A stretch of DNA of 64,000 bases from Lentisphaerae bacterium GWF2_49_21 (GTDB taxonomy: Bacteria; Verrucomicrobiota; Lentisphaeria; Victivallales; GWF2-50-93), in contig MHBH01000054.1 in assembly GCA_001804805.1 (NCBI GenBank), forward strand, positions 1-64,000. The letters run 5' to 3'. Positions 34,297-42,588 of the stretch are shown in pieces. Made by a program: the position numbers and the translations under genes. The notes beneath the pieces were generated by a model, which had not been told where the DNA came from, did no database searches, and worked only from the letters and a program-made list of their open reading frames with translations. How positions within the stretch are numbered: the first letter of the stretch is position 1; every line of letters begins with the position of its first letter.

Positions 34297-35781
34297 ATGA
34301 AAATAGCACTCATAAGATTCAAACAGCGCGAAGGGGCCAGATCGAACATCCCATGGCACTTCAGCTTCTACAAGGATATCCTGGAGCCGAAGGGACATCA
34401 TGTCGACATCATCGACGACCAGGTCGAAGATCTCGGGGTCGACCGAATGGTCGGACTCTGCATAGACAAGGCATATGACGTCATCGGCGCAGGCGGGATC
34501 GGAACCACCTACAACCAGCTCATGGAGTTTTCAGAGAAGATTAAACAGAGGAAAAAAGATATTGTAATTGTCGCTGGCGGACAGATCGTGGCCGATTATG
34601 AATTCATAATGCAGACATGCCAGATCGACATCATAGTCCGTGGCGAAGGGGAAATGACACTTTCAAAAATTATCGATGCCCTGGAGCGGAATCTCCCATT
34701 CGACGACGTGAAAGGCTTGGTCTTCAGGAAAAACAGAGAGCTGGTGGTCAATCCTCCGGAGGATCTCATCAGACTGGACGATCTGCCGGACTTCAACTTC
34801 AACAATATCGACATATCTAGGTATGATACTTCTGTCGGGGACATCTACCTGATTGACGAGACGGCTAGGAAGCTCAAGGAAAAGGGTGACAGATATATAG
34901 GGGTATTCCTTGCTAGGGGGTGCCCTTACAACTGCTTCTTCTGCTACAGGCACCTCAAAGGATACAGGGCATATACCCGCGAAAGGCTGGAAAAAATACT
35001 TTCCGGCCTCAAGGAGAAAGGTTTCAGCTTCATTTCATACAGCGACGAGTGCGTCACAGCAAATATCAAGAATCTCAGGAACATCTGTGAGATTTCAAAG
35101 AAATACGACATCTACTGGATGACCAGCGGAAGGGCGGATCATCTAGACGACGAAGTTCTTAAACTTCTAAAAGAAAATAATTGCGTAGGGATCCAGGTCG
35201 GAGTCGAATCATTCGACGACCGCATGCTCAAGGCGATGAATAAAGGTACTTCAGGACAGCAAAACATCGATGCCATGAATTTGATCTACAGATACGGACT
35301 CTATACCGTGCTCCAACTGGTGAATGGTGCTCCGGGGGAAGACAGAAAAACAATTTTGAATACGCGGAAGGGAATGTGGAAGTGTTATTTTAAGCTTGAT
35401 AAGATAGCCTCTGCAATCATGAATCCCTATCCCGGCTCCCCAGCATATTATTATGGCCTTGAAAAGGGATACATCAAGGACAAGGGCTGGATCCACAGGA
35501 ACTTCTCGAGCAAAGGGGAGATCATTGTAAACTTCTCAGATCTGAGCATGCGCGAGCTGAAAACCTGGCAGATATGGCTTCACCTTGAGGCCGGACTCAG
35601 CTTCCGCATGAAGAATAAGGCGTTTCTTTTCAACAAATCATTCCTTATAAGGATGAAGAACTTCCTGTCATGCTATTTGAAGCTGCTCCAGGAACCAATC
35701 AACTTTGCAGCATTCAGCTATTATCTTCTCCTTGGATTCACATATTGGTTGAAGCCAGTCAAAAGTCCGGAACTACAGTAA
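34297..35781 (+). CDS. B12-binding radical SAM protein
   Basis: A 494-residue protein with an N-terminal cobalamin-binding-like domain (KDILEPKGHHVDIIDDQ, YDVIGAGGIGTTYNQ, DIVIVAGGQIVADYEF) and a radical SAM core whose cysteines are C209-x3-C213-x2-C216 (CPYNCFFC). IQVGVESFDDRMLKAMNKG is the usual later strand. It is a second protein of the type at 14973. Reaction unknown; sugar C-methylation or rearrangement is plausible. Starts 9 bases after the previous gene. Confidence 0.9.
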   Translation: MKIALIRFKQREGARSNIPWHFSFYKDILEPKGHHVDIIDDQVEDLGVDRMVGLCIDKAYDVIGAGGIGTTYNQLMEFSEKIKQRKKDIVIVAGGQIVADYEFIMQTCQIDIIVRGEGEMTLSKIIDALERNLPFDDVKGLVFRKNRELVVNPPEDLIRLDDLPDFNFNNIDISRYDTSVGDIYLIDETARKLKEKGDRYIGVFLARGCPYNCFFCYRHLKGYRAYTRERLEKILSGLKEKGFSFISYSDECVTANIKNLRNICEISKKYDIYWMTSGRADHLDDEVLKLLKENNCVGIQVGVESFDDRMLKAMNKGTSGQQNIDAMNLIYRYGLYTVLQLVNGAPGEDRKTILNTRKGMWKCYFKLDKIASAIMNPYPGSPAYYYGLEKGYIKDKGWIHRNFSSKGEIIVNFSDLSMRELKTWQIWLHLEAGLSFRMKNKAFLFNKSFLIRMKNFLSCYLKLLQEPINFAAFSYYLLLGFTYWLKPVKSPELQ

Positions 35782-35801
35782 GGCAGATCAGGAATTTAAA
35801 A

Positions 35802-36953
35802 ATGAAAATACTTTTCAATTTCAAACATCCTTCAAGGGGGCACAAGATAGACTTCAGGCCCATTGCTGCAATGTGGCTAATTGGGTTTGTTCTTTCATTC
35901 GCCGCAATATGCCTCATTTCCTATCTCTTCCATGATTCCATCGAGCCGTCCGACTGGAATGAACAGCTAAAGAAGCTCATCCCCAGGGAGAACATCACAT
36001 TGCGTCACCGCTCGGAAGGATGGGGGGACAGCAGGTTCGGGAAATATGGGATCTGCGGAATTGACGATCTGGCCAAATACAGGTGCCCGAAGATCCTCAT
36101 CTGGGGAGATTCATATGTCCAGGCGCTCCAGATGGACGACAAATACAAGATGGCGCAGGTCTTCACAAGAAACTGGAAATCGGAGGACGGGGGCCGTCAT
36201 GAACTGCTTGCCGCATCCATTGCATTTGGCGGAACAAACATAGCTGATTACTATTTCATGATGCCGTATTACCAGAAGACTGCCGGCAATCCGATCTGCA
36301 ACTTCATCTTCCTTCACAGCTTTGCCGATGTCTCCGCAGACGTGCCTGGAATCTCAAACGCAGTTTTCTCGTCAAAACCCGAGTTCAATCTCAAATTCAA
36401 CTACATCGAACCCGTCATGTGGAAGCAGGACCTGATCCAGCAAATGTCCAATCTGGGCATGGACTTCCTATGGTTCCTCTACAAGGACATAAATTCCTAC
36501 GAGCTCAATTTCCGTCTGGAGACCTTTGAGCAGAAAAAGGGCCATAAGAAGGTGGAGAAGGGAAGCAAGTTCTTTGAGATAAAGAAACCAAATGCAAAAA
36601 TGGTCGAATCATGGGATTTCCTCATGAAAAAGCTCAAGGAGGTGTCAACGGTTCCGATAGTATTCGTCTACTGCCCGGATCTCCCGCAGGTCACAAAGGA
36701 TGAAACAATCCTTGATGACTCCCAGAAGGACTCTGTTCCCGAATTCAGGAAGATATGCAAAAAGAACAATATTGACCTTATAGACATGACACCAGACTTC
36801 ACCGACTTCTACAAGAGCACGCACATCTTCCCCCGCGGTTTCCAGAACTCATGGCCGTATGGCGGACATATAAACAGATACGGGCACGTGCTGACCTCCA
36901 AGGCGATTCAAAACTACATGGAAGAACATATAGATGCTCTTTACCCAGATTGA
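35802..36953 (+). CDS. Membrane-anchored SGNH-like hydrolase/O-acyltransferase partner
   Basis: A 383-residue protein with an N-terminal membrane helix (MWLIGFVLSFAAICLISYLF, about residues 27-46). The SGNH block I serine is Ser104 in WGDSYVQALQ, and the C-terminal GGHINRYGHVLTSKAI provides the late His of the fold. Similar proteins (AlgX/AlgJ-like) act beside MBOAT proteins to O-acylate exported polysaccharides. The next gene is an MBOAT protein overlapping by 20 bases. The ATG at 35802 was chosen because the earlier open frame lies inside the preceding gene. Confidence 0.82.
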   Translation: MKILFNFKHPSRGHKIDFRPIAAMWLIGFVLSFAAICLISYLFHDSIEPSDWNEQLKKLIPRENITLRHRSEGWGDSRFGKYGICGIDDLAKYRCPKILIWGDSYVQALQMDDKYKMAQVFTRNWKSEDGGRHELLAASIAFGGTNIADYYFMMPYYQKTAGNPICNFIFLHSFADVSADVPGISNAVFSSKPEFNLKFNYIEPVMWKQDLIQQMSNLGMDFLWFLYKDINSYELNFRLETFEQKKGHKKVEKGSKFFEIKKPNAKMVESWDFLMKKLKEVSTVPIVFVYCPDLPQVTKDETILDDSQKDSVPEFRKICKKNNIDLIDMTPDFTDFYKSTHIFPRGFQNSWPYGGHINRYGHVLTSKAIQNYMEEHIDALYPD

Positions 36954-38337
36954 ATTCTTCATACTCTTTGCAGGCGTAATAATTTTCCTGCTGCTGGTGA
37001 AAAATCACCGTGCACAGAAAATATTCCTCCTGCTCTTCAGCTATTATTTCTATGCCTACTGGGACTGGCGTTTCCTCTTCCTGCTCCTTGGTTCCACCTG
37101 TATCGACTATACGATAGGAATAGCCCTGGAAAAATCCAAGTCGCCGGTAGAAAGGAAATTCCTGATAGTCGCGTCCCTCATAACAAATCTCGGAGTCCTG
37201 TGCCTGTTCAAATATTTCAATTTCTTCATCGATAATCTAAGGCCGATTCTTGAATCATTCGGATTCAGGCCCACGAACTTGAGCCTTATCCTTCCTATTG
37301 GAATTTCATTCTATACATTCCAGTCTCTAAGCTACACCATTGATGTTTATAGAAGGACTATCAAGCCGTGCAAGGACTTCTTCGATCTCGCACTGTGCAT
37401 CGCTTTCTTCCCCCAGTTGGTGGCCGGGCCGATTGTCAGGGCGTCATATTTCATGCCGCAGATCAGGAGGCCCAGGGAGATGACGCTGCTAAACGCCTAT
37501 TACGGTTTCAGGCTTGTCGTCTACGGGCTTTTCAAGAAGGTCTTCATCGCCGACAACATCGCCATGTTCGTAGACGATGTCTTTGGCAAGCCCGGCATGT
37601 ATTCCTGTACCACCACCTGGCTGGCCGTCCTGGCATATGCCGTTCAAATCTACTGTGATTTTTCCGGCTATTCCGACATGGCGATAGGTATGGCGCGCAT
37701 AATGGGATACAAGTTCAGGATGAATTTCAACCTGCCATACATATCGAGTAACATGAGCGAATTCTGGCAGAGATGGCACATCTCCCTTTCTTCCTGGCTT
37801 AGGGATTACCTTTATATTTCACTCGGAGGAAACCGTCTCGGAACCGTAAGGACTTATGTGAACCTCATGCTGACAATGCTTCTTGGCGGACTCTGGCATG
37901 GTGCCGCATGGACATTCATCCTCTGGGGAGCCCTGCACGGGGCCGCACTAGCCGTCCAGAGGATATTCTCCTTCAAGCGCCTCTTTGCTGAAACTAAGGC
38001 ATCCCAGTTTGCATCATCAACTTTGGGCTGGGCTCTTACCTTTTTCGCAGTTCTAATAGGATGGGTTTTCTTCCGCTCACAGGGTTTTACAGCCTCTTTC
38101 CTCACCCTCAGACAGATGTTTTTCCCTTCCGAAGGCATTATATGGTACCATCCTTTTGTCATAGGAGTAATAATAGCAATGTTCATATTTCATCTTGTTC
38201 ACGCCTTGGAACATGAAAAGATATTCCATCTTGGCCCATTTCAGCTCAGGAGCCCGGCAATTCTTTTCACCATGCTCTGGCTGATAATTGTCTTCCACCC
38301 CAAGACTTTCAATCCGTTCATATATTTCCAGTTTTAA
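36934..38337 (+). CDS. MBOAT-family membrane O-acyltransferase (AlgI-like)
   Basis: A 467-residue multi-pass membrane protein. The MBOAT signature is complete: EFWQRWHISLSSWLRDYLYISLGG with His282, and LGGLWHGAAWTFILWG with the catalytic His322. It should move an acyl (usually acetyl) group across the inner membrane for O-acylation of the glycan outside, with the SGNH protein before it. At least eight hydrophobic stretches are visible. The start overlaps the end of the SGNH gene by 20 bases. Confidence 0.93.
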   Translation: MLFTQIEFFILFAGVIIFLLLVKNHRAQKIFLLLFSYYFYAYWDWRFLFLLLGSTCIDYTIGIALEKSKSPVERKFLIVASLITNLGVLCLFKYFNFFIDNLRPILESFGFRPTNLSLILPIGISFYTFQSLSYTIDVYRRTIKPCKDFFDLALCIAFFPQLVAGPIVRASYFMPQIRRPREMTLLNAYYGFRLVVYGLFKKVFIADNIAMFVDDVFGKPGMYSCTTTWLAVLAYAVQIYCDFSGYSDMAIGMARIMGYKFRMNFNLPYISSNMSEFWQRWHISLSSWLRDYLYISLGGNRLGTVRTYVNLMLTMLLGGLWHGAAWTFILWGALHGAALAVQRIFSFKRLFAETKASQFASSTLGWALTFFAVLIGWVFFRSQGFTASFLTLRQMFFPSEGIIWYHPFVIGVIIAMFIFHLVHALEHEKIFHLGPFQLRSPAILFTMLWLIIVFHPKTFNPFIYFQF

Positions 38338-38355
38338 ACCAAAGGAAACCTGAAT

Positions 38356-39336
38356 ATGGGACTCTCGACTCTTCCACATGTATTGAAGAACCGCGGAATC
38401 GCGGGAACTGCAAGATATCTTTTGAGGGCCAGCCGCTTCTTCGGATGCAGGCTTGTCCCAGGATGCCAGTTCACCAGCTATTCAATATGGGACGGCGAAT
38501 ACAGGATGCTCCTGAACATCCATGACAATGGAATATCAAGGACCCTCGCCTTGAACGGCAAGAGGGAGATGCAGCTCAGGGCCATACTCGAAGAGGAGAT
38601 CAAGCCCGGCATGTGCATATTCGACCTCGGCGCAAACATCGGATATTATGCCGTCTGGGAGGCTCTCCGCGTCGGTCCCGAAGGCAGAGTCTACTGCATC
38701 GAGCCAAGCCCTGCGAACTTCGCACTTCTCCAGAAAAATGTCGAACTCAACGGGATGAAGGACAGGATGGAGATGTATAATGTCGGCGCCGCAGACCGCG
38801 TCGGAGAAGCCGACTTCCACCTCGCTGAATACTCCAACCTCCACACCTTCATGGCGGAACAGTACAAGTTCGGCGACAAGTCCAAGAAACTTCTCAAGGG
38901 GCAGACCATCAAGGTCCCTCTGACAACTGTAAGCGAATTCGCCAAGGGCAAAAGGAAGATAGACCTTATCAGGATGGACGTCGAAGGTTTCGAGGTTGAA
39001 GTCATCGACGGCATGGAGGATGCGTTCAGGAACGATCCGGGCTTCGGCCCGGCAATCTGCTTCGAAACACATTTCCCTAAATATGACGACACCCATCACA
39101 GCATGAGGAAAAGGATCCGCGGTCTTTTCGACAGGGGATACAAGGTGACAAGGATTTCCAGCAACAGCGAAAAGAAGAACCAGCACATCCTCGACATGGG
39201 ATACAAGCCTTATAAGACAATGATGACATCCGATACCCATGTCCAAGGGCTCTACAAGGACATCAAAAACGATGATGCGGAAAAGCTTGTCTGCGATCTC
39301 GGAGGCATCCGCGACGTGCTGCTGAAAAGGGGATAA
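38356..39336 (+). CDS. FkbM-family methyltransferase
   Basis: A 326-residue SAM-dependent methyltransferase. CIFDLGANIGYYAVWEAL is motif I, YCIEPSPANFALLQKNVELNG the second, and IDLIRMDVEGFEVEVIDGM the FkbM-specific segment. Such enzymes often O-methylate sugars in surface glycans. It is the last gene before the transposase-containing interruption at 39562-40171. It carries a palindrome copy at 38713-38723 and the shorter GCGAATTCGC at 38933-38942. Confidence 0.92.
   Translation: MGLSTLPHVLKNRGIAGTARYLLRASRFFGCRLVPGCQFTSYSIWDGEYRMLLNIHDNGISRTLALNGKREMQLRAILEEEIKPGMCIFDLGANIGYYAVWEALRVGPEGRVYCIEPSPANFALLQKNVELNGMKDRMEMYNVGAADRVGEADFHLAEYSNLHTFMAEQYKFGDKSKKLLKGQTIKVPLTTVSEFAKGKRKIDLIRMDVEGFEVEVIDGMEDAFRNDPGFGPAICFETHFPKYDDTHHSMRKRIRGLFDRGYKVTRISSNSEKKNQHILDMGYKPYKTMMTSDTHVQGLYKDIKNDDAEKLVCDLGGIRDVLLKRG
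38713..38723. repeat. GCGAANTTCGC palindrome, site 5
   Basis: GCGAACTTCGC in the FkbM gene, read as PANFAL. A related even palindrome, GCGAATTCGC, lies at 38933-38942. Confidence 0.7.
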
Positions 39337-39535
39337 ACGATACGCGAGCAAAAGCGATAAGTTATTTCTTAGACTCTCTTCCCTTGAAAGCGAATATGCT
39401 AAAGAACTGCTTTGTGAGCTTCAAAGCGTGCATTCAAAATCCATTGCTGTACTTCCTGATAGACATGCTGGGGGGAGCGAACATTTAAAGGAGGATTTAT
39501 GTGAAATCCTCAAAAAACAGTTCATTAACTCATGA
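39326..39535 (+). pseudogene. Possible C-terminal gene remnant
   Basis: A frame without ATG is open for 69 codons between two stops, reading LFLRLSSLESEYAKELLCEL and ending ILKKQFINS. It has a protein-like composition but no recognised family and no start codon, so it may be the tail of a gene destroyed when the neighbouring transposase element arrived. It could equally be chance. Confidence 0.25.
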
Positions 39536-39642
39536 AAATTACAGTCCCATGGGGACGACAAGATAATAGGCAGGCGTTTTAACGCCTGTATAAATGACAA
39601 CAAATAATTCGCATGCCGTCAGGTATGCGATGAATATAAAAA
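39337..39642. other. Intergenic region before the transposase
   Basis: Holds the possible gene remnant (to 39535), the left 28-bp terminal repeat (39562-39589) and a second hairpin (39610-39629) that precedes the transposase start. Nothing else was recognised. Confidence 0.5.
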
Positions 39643-40171
39643 ATGTCCAATAGTTATATTTCAATTTATATCCACGCGGTTTTCAGCACTAAAAATCATG
39701 AACCATTCCTGACATCAGAAATAAGGAACCGTCTTTTCCCATATTTTTGTGGAATTGCAAAATCAAATGATTTTCTCCTTCTTAATGCTGGAGGAATAGA
39801 AAACCATTTACATCTCCTTGTCTCGCTCCGTCAAGACATGGGAACATCCAAGGCTCTTCAGCTTTTGAAAGGTGGCAGTTCAAAATGGATTCATGACACT
39901 TTTCCTAACATGAAGAACTTTGCCTGGCAGGAGGGATATGGTGCATTCAGCATCGGAGTATCGCAGATCAAGGCGACCGAGGACTATATAGCCAAACAGG
40001 AACAACATCACAGGAAATTATCCTTTAGAGAAGAATATCTGGCATTCCTCAAAAAACACAATATTAAATACGATGACAAATATGTTTTTGGATGACATTC
40101 ACCGCATACCTATGGCATGCGTCTTTTGTATGCACGATTGCAAACAGGCGTTAAAACGCCTGCCTATTATC
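39562..40171 (+). mobile_element. REP-bounded Y1 transposase element with perfect 28-bp inverted ends
   Basis: 39562-39589 and 40144-40171 are perfect 28-base inverted repeats beginning GATAATAGGCAGGCG, each itself a hairpin (CAGGCGTT...AACGCCTG). Inside them lie a second pair of related hairpins at 39610-39629 and 40103-40121 (CGCAT-GCC...GG-TATGCG), also in inverted order. The Y1 transposase gene fills the centre. This matches the known REP-rayT-inverted REP layout. The right end stops 29 bases before the next glycan gene. Confidence 0.85.
39643..40095 (+). CDS. IS200-like Y1 transposase
   Basis: A 150-residue HUH transposase. IHAVFSTKNHEPFL starts the fold, NHLHLLVSL is the HUH motif, FAWQEGYGAFSIG is family-typical, and the catalytic tyrosine lies in EDYIAKQEQHH. 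These enzymes cut and rejoin single-stranded DNA at hairpins. It is shorter than, and of a different subgroup from, the RAYT at the left edge. It appears intact. The flanking perfect inverted repeats suggest the element settled recently or is maintained. Confidence 0.92.
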   Translation: MSNSYISIYIHAVFSTKNHEPFLTSEIRNRLFPYFCGIAKSNDFLLLNAGGIENHLHLLVSLRQDMGTSKALQLLKGGSSKWIHDTFPNMKNFAWQEGYGAFSIGVSQIKATEDYIAKQEQHHRKLSFREEYLAFLKKHNIKYDDKYVFG

Positions 40172-40200
40172 AAACCATCCCTCTGGGATTTATAATTAAA

Positions 40201-41280
40201 ATGTCAAAAATCAACGTCCTTACAAACAATTCATGCCCTAACTCCAAGGCGTTCAACTGCCCCCTTCTCGCCTCCAGGCCGTTTTTCGAGGAGAAAGGAC
40301 ATCGCCTTGACTTCCATTGGAAGATTTCGGACAAGGTCCATGAATGCGACGTTCTTTTCATAAATTCCAATGTCTTTAGGACTTACTGGCATGACAGTAA
40401 GTCTTATATTTTTAGTTTTCTCGAGGCTGCAAAGTCGAGAAAAATAAAAATATTATGGTTCGACACTACCGACAGCACCTGGTGCACCCAGTTCGAGGTC
40501 ATGCCATATGTGGATCTCTTCCTCAAGAGCCAGATTTTCAAGGACAGGAAAACATATCTCAGGCGGTTCAGGACCGGCCGTATATTCACTGATTATTTCG
40601 ATGAGCTATACTCCTCCGGCGAAAAGGAGGAGAACTTCCCCCTGCCCCTGGAAAAGGATCTTGACAAGATAAGGATATCCTGGAATACGTGCTTTGAAAA
40701 CTATACTGAATCCCGTTTCGGCATCACTGCCAGAATCAGGCAGAAGGCAAGACCGTTCCTGTCGTCAATGCTCTCCCAGGGATTGGACATCAAATTCACG
40801 CCGTCGAACATCAAGCGGAGCATAAACACGAGCTGCAGGCTCGGTCTTTCGCATTCACGTCCCTCGGTTCTCGCCCACAGGAAAGCCGTCATGAAGATTA
40901 TGGATAAGATGGGAATCCAGACTTCAAAAATTTGCCTTCCAGAATATTTCTCGGAACTGCGGAATTCGCAGATCGGGATAGGCCCGTTCGGAGTCGGGGA
41001 GATCACATTGCGCGACTTTGAAATAATAATCTGCGGTGCAGCCCTGGTTAAGCCCGACATGGCTCATCTGGAGACCTGGCCGGACTTCTTCCAGCCGGAC
41101 AAGACATTTATATCACATAAGTGGGACTTGTCCGACATGGGGGAGAAGATTGCATCAGCGCTTGAAGACAATGACCTGCGGCTCCACATCGCCATGGAAG
41201 CCCAGAAGATATACAGGAACGCAGTTTTGGCTGAAGGGCTTGAGAAATTCGCGGACAGGCTGATAGGACTGGTGAAATAG
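40201..41280 (+). CDS. Glycosyltransferase-like protein (CgeB/GT4-like C terminus)
   Basis: A 359-residue protein. The C-terminal half (GPFGVGEITLRDFEIIICGAALVKPDMAHLE) resembles the donor-binding region of group 1 glycosyltransferases of the CgeB-like type; CDVLFINSNVF lies in the first domain. The ATG at 40201 follows the right end of the transposase element by 29 bases and has no visible Shine-Dalgarno; an in-frame start at 40117 would begin inside the element's hairpin. Donor unknown. Confidence 0.75.
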   Translation: MSKINVLTNNSCPNSKAFNCPLLASRPFFEEKGHRLDFHWKISDKVHECDVLFINSNVFRTYWHDSKSYIFSFLEAAKSRKIKILWFDTTDSTWCTQFEVMPYVDLFLKSQIFKDRKTYLRRFRTGRIFTDYFDELYSSGEKEENFPLPLEKDLDKIRISWNTCFENYTESRFGITARIRQKARPFLSSMLSQGLDIKFTPSNIKRSINTSCRLGLSHSRPSVLAHRKAVMKIMDKMGIQTSKICLPEYFSELRNSQIGIGPFGVGEITLRDFEIIICGAALVKPDMAHLETWPDFFQPDKTFISHKWDLSDMGEKIASALEDNDLRLHIAMEAQKIYRNAVLAEGLEKFADRLIGLVK

Positions 41281-41283
41281 CAA

Positions 41284-42162
41284 ATGACTGGAAAACTCAT
41301 AATTGCATTCATAGCTCTTCTGGCAGATTTAACCTTATCCGCGGAGCTGCCCGCCACGGCTTCCTCCGGCAAGGTCAAAGTTGCAGCAATTCAATGTTAT
41401 AGCCGGATGGGGCAGGTCGAATACAACCGGAAATTGCTGACAGGCCTAATGACTTCCGCCTCGGAAAAGGGGGCGAAAATAATTGTGACTCCGGAATGCG
41501 CTGTACAGGGATACATGGATCCTGCAGGCGGCGTGGCTTGGACGAAACAGGAGAAAAAGGCGGAAGACCGCATGTCCGTAGGAGAATATGCTGAAACTGT
41601 TCCCGGACCGTCGACGGAATATTTCGCCTCTCTCAGCAAAAAGCTTGGAGTCTACCTCTGCATCGGAATGATTGAAAAAGACAAGAAGTCTTTCTTCAAC
41701 TCCCAAGTCCTCCTAAGCCCTGAAGGCAAAATAATCGCCCATCACAGGAAGAAGAACCTGTGGCCGCCCGGTGACGGGCTCTGGGCATCTGAAGGTGATC
41801 TGCCAGTGCAGATTGTCCAGACCGAATTTGGAAAGCTTGGCCTCCTGATCTGCTATGAAATCCATCTTCTGCCCAAAAAATTAGCCGAGGGCAAGACGGA
41901 CATCGCTCTCTATTCCGTAGGCTGGTATGGGCCGAACGAGGACAACTGGTTCTTCATCATCCTTCCCAGGGATTATGTCAAGCCATACGGATATTCTATT
42001 GTGGTTTCAAACTGGTCTGCGGATAAATCATCTGAAGGCTGGGTCGGGATTGGAAGGAGCTGCATAATCAACAGTGACGGAAAACTCCTCTCGTCAGCTG
42101 AAAAGGACAAGGGTGAGGAGATTGTTATTTCGGAGCTGAACTTGAAATCATCCCCAAAATGA
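41284..42162 (+). CDS. Secreted carbon-nitrogen hydrolase (nitrilase superfamily)
   Basis: A 292-residue nitrilase-fold amidase with a signal peptide (LIIAFIALLADLTLSA, about residues 5-20). The catalytic triad is visible as Glu71 (VTPECAV), Lys156 or 157 (HHRKKNLW) and Cys190 (LLICYEI). It would hydrolyse an amide or carbamoyl group outside the cytoplasm. In a locus with four amidotransferase-like genes and a carbamoyltransferase, an exported amidase that trims the glycan is possible but inferred. Starts 3 bases after the previous gene. Confidence 0.88.
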   Translation: MTGKLIIAFIALLADLTLSAELPATASSGKVKVAAIQCYSRMGQVEYNRKLLTGLMTSASEKGAKIIVTPECAVQGYMDPAGGVAWTKQEKKAEDRMSVGEYAETVPGPSTEYFASLSKKLGVYLCIGMIEKDKKSFFNSQVLLSPEGKIIAHHRKKNLWPPGDGLWASEGDLPVQIVQTEFGKLGLLICYEIHLLPKKLAEGKTDIALYSVGWYGPNEDNWFFIILPRDYVKPYGYSIVVSNWSADKSSEGWVGIGRSCIINSDGKLLSSAEKDKGEEIVISELNLKSSPK

Positions 42163-42177
42163 GAGTTGCCACTGCAG

Positions 42178-42588
42178 ATGAAAGGCATATACATCCTGGT
42201 AGTTAATTTGCAGAATGATTCCAAAATAAGGATCGGTTCAATGGGCATCATTCCCTTCCGCAAGGGCACTTATGCATACGTCGGTTCTGCCATGGGAGGA
42301 CTTGAGGCAAGGATAAGAAGACATCTGAGAACCAGGAAAAAGCTCCACTGGCATATCGATTATCTTCTGAAAAGGGCCGTAGTGATGAAAGTCCTTGTGA
42401 AGGGGACATCGTCAAAGTCTGAAGAATGCAGGACTGCCGGACTACTCCAGTCCTTCGGAGCAGCGGCTGTTGAAGATTTCGGATCTTCCGACTGCAAATG
42501 CGCAAGCCATCTCTTTTATTTCAATTCAATTCCTGAACTTCAAATTTCAAACTTTACAAAACATGAAAATCCTGCTTGCATGCAGTAA
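42178..42588 (+). CDS. GIY-YIG-like (DUF123) protein
   Basis: A 136-residue protein. GIYILVVNL and YAYVGSAMGGLEARIRRHL give the GIY...YVG core, and KKLHWHIDYLL is the DUF123 follow-on. This subgroup is known from proteins linked to endonuclease III and is predicted to act on DNA. It is out of place among sugar enzymes. The ATG at 42178 is preferred to a TTG 12 bases earlier. Its end overlaps the next gene by 26 bases. Confidence 0.85.
   Translation: MKGIYILVVNLQNDSKIRIGSMGIIPFRKGTYAYVGSAMGGLEARIRRHLRTRKKLHWHIDYLLKRAVVMKVLVKGTSSKSEECRTAGLLQSFGAAAVEDFGSSDCKCASHLFYFNSIPELQISNFTKHENPACMQ

Noticed and set aside
39421-39603. Reverse-strand frame before the transposase
   Set aside because: It crosses the terminal repeat of the element and has no recognisable motif; the forward remnant is listed instead with low confidence.
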